The notes beneath the pieces are model-generated. The model saw only the letters and a program-made list of their open reading frames with translations, ran no database searches and had not been told where the DNA came from. A DNA stretch of 5,927 bases from an uncultured Campylobacter sp. Its GTDB lineage: Bacteria > Campylobacterota > Campylobacteria > Campylobacterales > Campylobacteraceae. Of the stretch, positions 1-5,798 are shown piece after piece. The stretch is from positions 1 through 5,927 of the forward strand of contig CAJPSJ010000126.1 of NCBI GenBank assembly GCA_905373295.1. The letters run 5' to 3'. The position numbers and the translations under genes were made by a program. Within the stretch, counting starts at the first letter, position 1. Each line of letters begins with the position of its first letter.

Positions 1-666
1 GTCGTACGTAGTCTGCGCAATCTCGTATGCGGAGCTGAACTCGCTAAGCTCGTAATCTAAGCTTTTAAGCTCCGCCGCAGCGCTTGCGTCCGTATCGATC
101 TGCATCAAACGCTCGTATAGCGCCCTTTTTGCTTCAAGTTTATCGATTAAAGCTTTAATATTTTCGATGGCGTTTTTCTGCTCCATCTTTTGAGCTTGCA
201 AATTTCTAATCGTAGAAAAACCTGAAATTATCGAAAAAGGATTTGTAATGCGCGCAGGCTCGGGAGTTTCAGGCATCGCGATAATATCTAAAAACGGAGA
301 TTTTTCATACTCTTTTAGCAGTATGAGCTGCTCTTTTACGGCGCGAAGTCTTTTTTGAATCTCTGCGATCTTATCGGTGCCGGCGCTCTTTTTTAGCTCC
401 GCTTCAAGCTGGCTGGATTGCTTTTGTAAATTTTGATAGCCGATGAAATTTGAAAAGCGCGAGATCCAGATATTATTTTTGATCTCGTCGTCAATAACAC
501 GGATCTGATCTTTTAGCGACGCGGATAGCTTAGAATTTTCATCTTTCTTCTCACTAGCGGCGGAGCTAGCGTTGGATTCTAAGCGCGTATGCGCGGTAGA
601 GAGCGTAGAATTTGCCTCGCAAAATGCAAGATTAAAAATCAAAAAAATAGCCGCAAGCGCTCTCAT
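1..666 (-). CDS. N-terminal part of a probable MscS-family mechanosensitive ion channel (3' end cut by window edge)
   Basis: This open frame of 222 codons has no stop and continues past base 1, so only the N-terminus is visible. It starts with ATG at 666-664, overlapping the aroB stop as ATGA, with an AAAGAG ribosome-binding-like stretch six bases upstream. Residues 1-18 (MRALAAIFLIFNLAFCEA) form a signal peptide. LAFC is a poor lipobox, so signal peptidase I is more likely. Residues about 45-120 and 155-215 are charged, Leu/Lys/Glu-rich and probably coiled coil. They are separated by a Pro-rich link (MPETPEPARITNPF, 131-144). From memory, epsilonproteobacterial large MscS proteins have such a periplasmic coiled-coil N-domain before the membrane helices and often follow aroB; they open under membrane tension to release solutes. 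The pore helices and MscS beta domain would lie outside the window, so the family call rests on architecture and context. An unrelated exported coiled-coil protein remains possible. Confidence 0.68.
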   Translation of the reverse strand, partial: MRALAAIFLIFNLAFCEANSTLSTAHTRLESNASSAASEKKDENSKLSASLKDQIRVIDDEIKNNIWISRFSNFIGYQNLQKQSSQLEAELKKSAGTDKIAEIQKRLRAVKEQLILLKEYEKSPFLDIIAMPETPEPARITNPFSIISGFSTIRNLQAQKMEQKNAIENIKALIDKLEAKRALYERLMQIDTDASAAAELKSLDYELSEFSSAYEIAQTTYD

Positions 667-1694
667 TCAAACTCTTTCAGCGCTGCGATTACTTCATCTT
701 TTGCAATCTCTTTGGAAGCGTAGAATTTACCAATACCGTCGGGCAGGATAAATTTTATCTTGCCGTTTTCGCTCTTTTTATCGAGAAAAAACAGCTCGTA
801 AAATTCCGCTGCATCCTCTACGCGAAATTTTATCGGAAGCGCGAATTTTTGAAGCACTTTGCGGATCTGCTCCTCCTGTTCGCCGCTTAGCTTGCCGAGA
901 CGCCGCGCCAAAGCGTTTGCCATCACCATGCCGATCGCTACAGCCTCACCGTGCAAAAATTTTTTATAATTAGTAATTTTTTCGATAGCGTGAGCAAAGG
1001 TGTGTCCGTAGTTTAACACCGCACGCACGCCGCTTTCGCGCTCGTCACGCTCTACGACGCCCGCTTTAATCTCCACGCAACGAGCGATTACGTGTGAAAT
1101 TTCATCGGCGCTTTTTAGATCGTGAGTCTCGAAAAATTTAAATAGTTCGCCATCAAAGCATACAGCCATCTTTACCGCCTCCGCAACGCCCGCGGCAAAC
1201 TCTCGCGCAGGAAGAGTAGATAAAAATTTGCTCTCGCAATAAACCGCGCGCGGCTGATAAAAGGAGCCGATTAAATTTTTGCCGAAGCGATTATTCACCC
1301 CCGTCTTGCCGCCGACGCTTGCGTCCACTTGCGCTAGCAAGGTCGTAGGTATATTAATAAAATCGATGCCGCGTTCATAAATACTCGCGCAAAAGCCCGT
1401 TATATCGCTAATAACACCGCCACCAAGAGCGATGAGCGTGCTTTTGCGATCAAGCTTGGAGCTAAAAAGCTGTTCTAAGATTTGCTCCACGCTCACGGTA
1501 TTTTTATACTCCTCGCCGTCCGGGATCGTGATGATAAATTTTTGCTCGCAATCTAGCCGCTGCAGTAAGAAATCAAGCCACAGCCCGCCTACTTTGGGGT
1601 TTGTGATGATCGCTACCTTGCCTTTGAGCTTGATCTCTTGCAATTCGTCGATAAAAACGCTGTATTTTTTACCTAAATTAAGATCGATTTTCAT
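663..1694 (-). CDS. aroB: 3-dehydroquinate synthase
   Basis: This cytoplasmic enzyme converts DAHP to 3-dehydroquinate, the second step of the shikimate pathway, using NAD+ and a divalent metal (Zn or Co). The 343 residues match the usual family length (about 340-370). Visible motifs in order are DGEEYK (59-64), GGGVISD (91-97, NAD-binding glycine-rich loop), RGIDFINIPTTLLAQVDASV (108-127) continuing into GGKTGVN, GKNLIG (138-143), AEAVK (171-175), NYGHTFAHAIE (228-238), LHGEA (247-251) and DKK (305-307). The likely metal ligands are E172, H231 and H248; H235 is the conserved second histidine of the GHTFAHAIE motif. No catalytic residue is missing. The ATG start has an AAAGG Shine-Dalgarno stretch about seven bases upstream. 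The gene lies 42 bp after the COG3400-type gene and overlaps the channel gene by 4 bp, implying translational coupling to it. Confidence 0.97.
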   Translation of the reverse strand: MKIDLNLGKKYSVFIDELQEIKLKGKVAIITNPKVGGLWLDFLLQRLDCEQKFIITIPDGEEYKNTVSVEQILEQLFSSKLDRKSTLIALGGGVISDITGFCASIYERGIDFINIPTTLLAQVDASVGGKTGVNNRFGKNLIGSFYQPRAVYCESKFLSTLPAREFAAGVAEAVKMAVCFDGELFKFFETHDLKSADEISHVIARCVEIKAGVVERDERESGVRAVLNYGHTFAHAIEKITNYKKFLHGEAVAIGMVMANALARRLGKLSGEQEEQIRKVLQKFALPIKFRVEDAAEFYELFFLDKKSENGKIKFILPDGIGKFYASKEIAKDEVIAALKEFE

Positions 1695-1717
1695 ACGCTA
1701 CCTTTGATTTTTGGGTA

Positions 1718-1726
1718 ATTGTAACA
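1718..1726 (-). promoter_or_regulatory. Possible extended -10 promoter element for aroB
   Basis: Read on the minus strand the sequence is TGTTACAAT, that is TGn followed by TACAAT, a 5/6 match to TATAAT with an extended -10 dinucleotide. It lies in the 42-bp gap between the COG3400-type gene and aroB and would give a leader of about 17 bases with the aroB ribosome binding site inside it. Epsilonproteobacterial sigma-70 promoters usually lack a -35 box, so the missing -35 is not evidence against it. aroB may also be read from the promoter near 3183, and AT-rich DNA produces such matches by chance. Confidence 0.35.
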
Positions 1727-1736
1727 TAAATTTCGA

Positions 1737-3155
1737 TTACTTTTCATACCCGTAATCGCTCGGAACGAAAATTTGATGATTTTTGCCGAGTTTAAAATAC
1801 ATCTGATCCAAATCCTGATTGAAAATCGATGTGAGCTTGCGCGCTAAAATTCTATCATTAAATGGCACGAACTGCAGCAGATCTCGCTCGCTACCTAGCG
1901 CTAAAATCGGATTTTGTCGCTCGCAAGGAATCACGAATAAACTTTGCTTAAAAAGCTTCGATAAGCTCACGTAGCTTTGCGCAAACTCGCCCTTTTCGCT
2001 CTCGCCGAAAAGATACAAATACACGTCTAGCCCTAGCTGTGAGCTAATGTCAAAGACGATGCTTGATTCCTCGCGAAGCCGCTCGCCGGCACTTAGCACG
2101 ACGCTTTTACGCACATCTTTTAGCTCGCCCTCTCCAAGGCTTAGCACCGGAATTTCAAGCGCTTTAAGTGCTACTTTTTTCGCTTCAAAAACTCCGCTTG
2201 AGCAAACTACCAAGCCCGCTTTATTTTCGCTCACGTCGCGCTTTAAATTTAATTCGCCCGAGTAATCGATGAGAATTTCAAATTTATCTCGCTCACACAG
2301 AGCTTTAAGCTCGCTAAAAGCGTCGTTTAGCAGAGGATTTAAAATTCGCAGATAAATTTTATGATTTCTAATATGCAAATCCAAAAACTCAAGCGCCCTA
2401 ACCGTCCTAGCTATCTCGTCACCGCTCATTTTTTTCATATCAATTAGCGCGAAAATATTTAGCCCAAACGGCGATGGAAATTGCCCGCTTTGCTTTTTTA
2501 CTTCAGCAAACACCGCTCGCAGCGCGCTAGGCTCACCAACGACCAAGATCGTATCATTGGGATATATCCGCGAGCTGGGTGTCGTTACGATGTAATTATT
2601 GTGACGGTAGATCATCGGAATTTGATATTTGGCATTAGAAAGCGTACTGATTTTTTTATACGCAAACGAGCTTCCTACGGGCACTTTTACCTCCATTATC
2701 TCTCCGCGCCCAAGCCCAATGTTATCAGCAAAAACGGGGCTATCGGGCAAAAAACCGATGAAGCGCGAGGAATTTAGCGCGAGGGTGTTTACGATTTTTA
2801 CGTGAGCTTCGTTTTTATTCTCGCGCAAAAGTCCCCAAAAATCGGCCACATAAAGCTCTAAATCCGGAGCGAGCGTCTTTAAATTTTCAAGTGTTACTTT
2901 AGTGTCAAATTCATCCTCCATTATCACTATGCAGCGGTCAAATTCCTCCCCTACTAGCACCACGCGCAACCGCTCAATGCTAGTAGGATCAAAAATTTCG
3001 ACCGAAAAATTTGACTCGTTTTCAAGCTCTGAGGGCACGGCATCCATATTTTTAGCTATGACGCGATATGATCTGATGACATCTTTGATTTTACAAACTT
3101 TGGATAAAAAATGGCGCGCAAACTTTCCGCTTGCGATGATTAAAACTTGTTTCAT
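1737..3155 (-). CDS. COG3400-type protein with TrkA-N-like and TrkA-C (RCK-C) domains
   Basis: This is a 472-residue soluble protein without signal peptide or membrane segment. Residues 1 to about 115 look like a Rossmann/TrkA-N fold: a beta strand then a glycine turn (VLIIASGKFARHF, 4-16), later the hydrophobic strand RCIVIMEDE (74-82). The turn keeps only one glycine, at residue 10, of the usual GxGxxG, so nucleotide binding is doubtful. Residues about 150-220 fit an RCK-C/TrkA-C domain: GEIMEVKVPVGSSFAYKKIS (151-170), then IPMIYRHNNYIV (179-190) and PNDTILVVGE (199-208). Residues 225-472 form a mixed alpha/beta region that I cannot assign. RCK domains gate K+ channels and transporters by binding nucleotides or ions; here no pore is fused, so a regulatory role in ion homeostasis is inference. 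The ATG has GGAGAG just upstream and a TATAAT box 28 bases before it. It is first in a probable operon with aroB and the channel gene. Confidence 0.85.
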   Translation of the reverse strand: MKQVLIIASGKFARHFLSKVCKIKDVIRSYRVIAKNMDAVPSELENESNFSVEIFDPTSIERLRVVLVGEEFDRCIVIMEDEFDTKVTLENLKTLAPDLELYVADFWGLLRENKNEAHVKIVNTLALNSSRFIGFLPDSPVFADNIGLGRGEIMEVKVPVGSSFAYKKISTLSNAKYQIPMIYRHNNYIVTTPSSRIYPNDTILVVGEPSALRAVFAEVKKQSGQFPSPFGLNIFALIDMKKMSGDEIARTVRALEFLDLHIRNHKIYLRILNPLLNDAFSELKALCERDKFEILIDYSGELNLKRDVSENKAGLVVCSSGVFEAKKVALKALEIPVLSLGEGELKDVRKSVVLSAGERLREESSIVFDISSQLGLDVYLYLFGESEKGEFAQSYVSLSKLFKQSLFVIPCERQNPILALGSERDLLQFVPFNDRILARKLTSIFNQDLDQMYFKLGKNHQIFVPSDYGYEK

Positions 3156-3182
3156 TGCTCTCCGTTTCGTGGTTTTGCAAAG

Positions 3183-3188
3183 ATTATA
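3183..3188 (-). promoter_or_regulatory. -10 box of the COG3400-aroB-channel operon
   Basis: The minus strand reads TTTTTGGTTATAATCTTTG, with a perfect TATAAT preceded by a T-run, as is common in Campylobacter sigma-70 promoters. The predicted transcript would begin near 3176, giving a leader of about 20 bases that contains the GGAGAG ribosome binding site before the ATG at 3155. TTTAAA at 3211-3206 stands 17 bp upstream but is only a weak -35 match. Confidence 0.65.
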
Positions 3189-3211
3189 ACCAAAAACGGC
3201 TAAATTTTAAA

Positions 3212-3250
3212 CCGCGCACGGATAAATTTTGCGAGCAAGCCGGGGCGCGG
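3212..3250. repeat. GC-rich inverted repeat upstream of the COG3400 promoter
   Basis: CCGCGC at 3212-3217 pairs with GCGCGG at 3245-3250 across a 27-base spacer. On the minus strand the stem is followed by TTTAAAATTTA, so it could act as a second, weak terminator for receptor read-through. It also abuts the position of a -35 element for the promoter at 3183 and could be an operator. The loop is long, so either role is tentative. Confidence 0.3.
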
Positions 3251-3267
3251 CGACTTAAAAATTTAAA

Positions 3268-3305
3268 GATTTGAATTTTAAAATCAAGGTTTAAAATTCC
3301 AAATC
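3268..3305. repeat. AT-rich 15-bp inverted repeat (stem-loop)
   Basis: GATTTGAATTTTAAA (3268-3282) is the exact reverse complement of 3290-3305 apart from one unpaired C in the second arm. The loop is seven bases, ATCAAGG. Read on the minus strand, the stem is followed by CTTTAAATTTTTAAG, so it could help terminate receptor transcription. It may instead be an AT-rich intergenic repeat; the related words AATTCCAAATCCAAGG and AATTTTAAAATGAATT follow directly on the plus strand. Confidence 0.5.
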
Positions 3306-3389
3306 CAAGGCTTAAATTTTAAAATGAATTAAAACCAAGCCTCATTAAATTTAGTCTTGCTGCTTAGAGCGATAAAATTTCATAAATTT

Positions 3390-3418
3390 AAAAGCGGCAC
3401 CATAATCATTCGCGCCGC
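3390..3418 (-). terminator. Probable Rho-independent terminator of the receptor gene
   Basis: On the minus strand, about 30 bases after the receptor stop codon, GCGGCGC (3418-3412) pairs with GTGCCGC (3400-3394). This gives a 7-bp stem with one G-U pair and an 11-base loop, followed by TTTT and then AAATTT. The GC-rich stem stands out in AT-rich surroundings. The U-tract is short, so termination may be partial, and two further hairpins lie downstream. Confidence 0.55.
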
Positions 3419-3447
3419 CGAAGTAGAAATTTTAAACCCGCTAAATT

Positions 3448-5784
3448 TTAAAATTTCACCTCCGCAGAGAGCATGAAGCTTCTGCTCTCTCCAAGCGTCA
3501 CGCCATTTGCTGAGCCTAGCACGCTAGTTACGTTAAGACCGCCCGCACCGTCGGCGCTCGCAGGATACATTCCCGCCCAGTATTTTTTGTTAAATACGTT
3601 ATTTACGTTGAAACGTAGCGTGGTCTTATCGCCCAAAAGATGCTCGCTCGTATATCTGACGCCGATATCGGTAACGAAAAAGCTAGGAGTGTGCTGAGTG
3701 TTTAGATCGTCCAGATACATCTTGCCGGTGTAGTGAAAATTTGTACTGATCGCAAGCTTATCGGTGCCGGGGATCACGTAATCAAGCATTAAATTTGCGT
3801 TTAGTTTAGGGATGCCGTTTGCGACCTTGCGATTAGCGCCCTCGATGCTTACGTTATGCATCTTAGGATCGATGTAGGTAAAGCCTCCGAGTACGCTTAA
3901 ATTTTCAGTTATTCGTCCGCCGCTCATAAACTCAAATCCGCGGTTGCGCTGCTCGCCGTTTATGCCGTAGCGTCCGGTAGAACTATTTAAGTAGGCGATC
4001 GGGCGACGTATATCAAAATACGCCACGCTAAAATCGATCATATCGGCTACGCGGATCTTAGCGCCGATCTCGTGCTGCTTGGAGCGATACGGCGATGTGG
4101 AGGCGACCTCGCCCGCATATGGGCTGCTCGCCGGATAAACATAGGTAGAGCCCTGCTGCAAGCTATCTGCATAAGTGTAGTAGATGCTAGCGTCCTCTAC
4201 CGGATGAAAGATCAAGCTAGTCGCCCAGCTAAGCCCCGACTTGTCGTAGTCTCTCTTTAATCGTTGCTGATCCTTATCATAGGACTTCGACTTCATCCAA
4301 GCATTCGAAGCGCTTAACATCACGTCAAATTTATCGTTTATCGTGATGTCGTCTAGCACCGAGACGTTATACATATCTATTACTGCGAAATGATATAACC
4401 CGCTTCCGCGCTTAGCGTTAGTGTAATCTAAAATCTTAGGATCGTTTATATTGCCTATAGTAGGCGAGACATAGTTGGTACTCGCGTTTTTATATCTATC
4501 CTGCGTCCAGTGATAGCCATTGGTCTGCACGCTAAAATCATGCTCGATATCGCCCGTATTAAACTGCGTATTGGCCTTGAGATAGCCGCTCGGTAGGTCA
4601 AATCTATATGCCGCCGTAGCACCGCCGCTGTGTTGAGTATAATAATCGCCCGGCTGCGTCCATTTCGCGCTTGGATTAGCTACACATATAGGAGGCTTTC
4701 TATTATTCGGTAAAGCGGCATAATTAGCGCAATCAAACCCTTCTGGAAGCAAATAGTTTACGACGCTGTGAATGTCACGATCAGTGCGCTGAAACTGAAA
4801 GCCGCCCTCTAAATACCATTTATCGGTAGGCGTAAATTTAAATTTCGCGCTTGCGGTCGTGGTTTTTAGATGCATACCTCCGAAACTCTGTCCAAGACCG
4901 CGCTCTGAGGAATCTACTGCTCTTGGAAGCGTAATTCCGTCCGTAATTTTGCCGTCTTTAACGCCGAGAGCAAACTGCCCCGCAAAGCCCTTGGTATTGT
5001 GCTCATAGTAGCTCGCCGCGGTTTCAAAAGTAAGATCGCCCGTCGGATAAAATTCCATCGTGATGCTGGCTAAGCGGCGCTGCAAATTTGAGCCCTTCGG
5101 CTGTCTGTCGCCGTTGGATCCATAAAACACCGCGCGGTAGCCGAATTTTTCAAATTTATCGGATAGATCAAGACCAAGACCTAGGTTGCTTCGCGACATA
5201 TAATCGCTCCAGATGATGTATTGATCTTTTACCGGGCGCTTGCGCGTGTAGCTGAAAATCCCGACCGGATTTTGCGCGCCGTAGAGCGAGCCCGCGACGC
5301 CGTTTTGCACCTGAAAGCTCTCAAACATCGCCATCGGAATCGCCGTCGTCGAAATCGTATAAAAGCCATCCCAGAAGCTGTTGCCTACGACGCTACCTTC
5401 AAAGCCGCGCGTCTGCGGGCGTCCGACCGTAGCGCCGCCGCGCATCTGAATCTGCGCGGACGGGAAGTATTTGACCGCCTCCTCGTAGCCGGTGACGCCT
5501 TGGTGGTTCATGATCTCCTTGCTGATCGTGTTGATCTGATACGGAAGATCGAGTGCGCGTTTACCCGCAAGCAAGCCTTGCTGCACGTTTTTGCTCAAAA
5601 AGCCCTCGTCGATGCCGCTCTCGCTGATATTATCGCCGACGGAATTTACCTCGATTACGCCCATATTCTGCGACTTTTCAGGCGCAGAATTACCGCCACT
5701 TTGCGCTGCAGCCAAACTACCGCATAGTAGGCACATACATGCCGCTAATGAAATTTTAAATTTCATCGTTTTCCTTCGTTCCAT
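3448..5784 (-). CDS. TonB-dependent outer-membrane receptor, siderophore-receptor type
   Basis: This complete gene of 778 codons (772 from the second start) encodes a TonB-gated beta barrel that imports iron chelates or similar ligands using ExbB/ExbD/TonB energy. A signal peptide (MKFKISLAACM onward, residues 7-27) ends in SLAAA before Q28. A TonB-box-like IEVNSV is at 44-49. The plug spans about 72-183: LDLPYQINTISKEIM (78-92), QTRGFEG (124-130), GSLYGAQNPVGIFSYTRKRP (165-184). The rest is a barrel with alternating strands, ending NNVFNKKYW (728-736) and SAEVKF, whose final Phe is typical of outer-membrane proteins. C352 and C367 may form a disulfide in an outside loop. Two in-frame starts each have AAGGA: 5784 and 5766. 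The second gives the cleaner signal peptide. The ligand cannot be read from the sequence, and no transport partner lies nearby. The downstream hairpin at 3390-3418 suggests it is a single-gene unit. Confidence 0.93.
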   Translation of the reverse strand: MERRKTMKFKISLAACMCLLCGSLAAAQSGGNSAPEKSQNMGVIEVNSVGDNISESGIDEGFLSKNVQQGLLAGKRALDLPYQINTISKEIMNHQGVTGYEEAVKYFPSAQIQMRGGATVGRPQTRGFEGSVVGNSFWDGFYTISTTAIPMAMFESFQVQNGVAGSLYGAQNPVGIFSYTRKRPVKDQYIIWSDYMSRSNLGLGLDLSDKFEKFGYRAVFYGSNGDRQPKGSNLQRRLASITMEFYPTGDLTFETAASYYEHNTKGFAGQFALGVKDGKITDGITLPRAVDSSERGLGQSFGGMHLKTTTASAKFKFTPTDKWYLEGGFQFQRTDRDIHSVVNYLLPEGFDCANYAALPNNRKPPICVANPSAKWTQPGDYYTQHSGGATAAYRFDLPSGYLKANTQFNTGDIEHDFSVQTNGYHWTQDRYKNASTNYVSPTIGNINDPKILDYTNAKRGSGLYHFAVIDMYNVSVLDDITINDKFDVMLSASNAWMKSKSYDKDQQRLKRDYDKSGLSWATSLIFHPVEDASIYYTYADSLQQGSTYVYPASSPYAGEVASTSPYRSKQHEIGAKIRVADMIDFSVAYFDIRRPIAYLNSSTGRYGINGEQRNRGFEFMSGGRITENLSVLGGFTYIDPKMHNVSIEGANRKVANGIPKLNANLMLDYVIPGTDKLAISTNFHYTGKMYLDDLNTQHTPSFFVTDIGVRYTSEHLLGDKTTLRFNVNNVFNKKYWAGMYPASADGAGGLNVTSVLGSANGVTLGESRSFMLSAEVKF
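5748..5766. repeat. 9-1-9 perfect palindrome covering the second start codon of the receptor gene
   Basis: ATGAAATTTTAAATTTCAT on the plus strand is a perfect inverted repeat with a single central base. On the minus strand its first three bases are the ATG at 5766-5764. In mRNA it could fold as an 8-bp stem with a UAA loop, pairing the start codon with CAU. It could equally reflect the AT-rich codons for MKFKIS. Confidence 0.45.
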
Positions 5785-5798
5785 TATTTTCCTTCGTT
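5763..5798 (-). repeat. Tandem duplication of ribosome binding site and start codon
   Basis: On the minus strand two 18-base units stand head to tail: AACGAAGGAAAATAATGG (5798-5781) and AACGAAGGAAAACGATGA (5780-5763). They agree at 15 of 18 positions. Each contains AAGGA and an ATG at identical spacing, and because the unit length is a multiple of three both ATGs are in the receptor frame. The upstream start adds the six residues MERRKT ahead of the usual-looking signal peptide. This is a direct observation; which ATG is used cannot be decided here. Confidence 0.85.

Larger units (their letters stand above)
3156..3447. other. Intergenic region between the receptor gene and the COG3400-type gene
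   Basis: This 292-bp stretch holds no credible gene; the few ATG-started frames are about ten codons or shorter and lack ribosome binding sites. From the receptor side it contains a terminator-like hairpin (3390-3418), an AT-rich inverted repeat (3268-3305), a GC-rich dyad (3212-3250) and a TATAAT box (3183-3188). Variants of AAATTTTAAA recur at about 3202, 3274, 3291, 3314, 3428 and 3443, giving the region a patchwork, repeat-like look. Confidence 0.8.

Noticed and set aside
1432..1707. 91-codon plus-strand frame opposite the start of aroB
   Set aside because: Its Ser- and Cys-rich translation is typical of the antisense of a real gene, and aroB is unambiguous on the other strand.
2429..2435. 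T7 run within the COG3400-type gene as a phase-variation tract
   Set aside because: Campylobacter phase variation usually uses longer G/C runs; no G or C run of seven or more occurs in the window, and the frame is intact here.
2481..2777. 98-codon plus-strand frame inside the COG3400-type gene
   Set aside because: It is antisense to a clear RCK-C-like coding stretch and has no motif of its own.
2902..3189. 95-codon plus-strand frame opposite the COG3400 start and promoter
   Set aside because: It is Ser/Thr-rich antisense that crosses the TATAAT box and ribosome binding site of the minus-strand gene.
3341..3383. Very short minus-strand frames (about 8-10 codons) in the intergenic gap
   Set aside because: They have no ribosome binding site and no coding signal, and they overlap the region just after the probable terminator.
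5221..5727. 168-codon open frame on the plus strand, rich in Arg and Ala, antisense to the receptor
   Set aside because: It lies wholly opposite the signal-peptide and plug region of a convincing gene, its composition is that of a reverse-frame translation, and it shows no recognisable domain.
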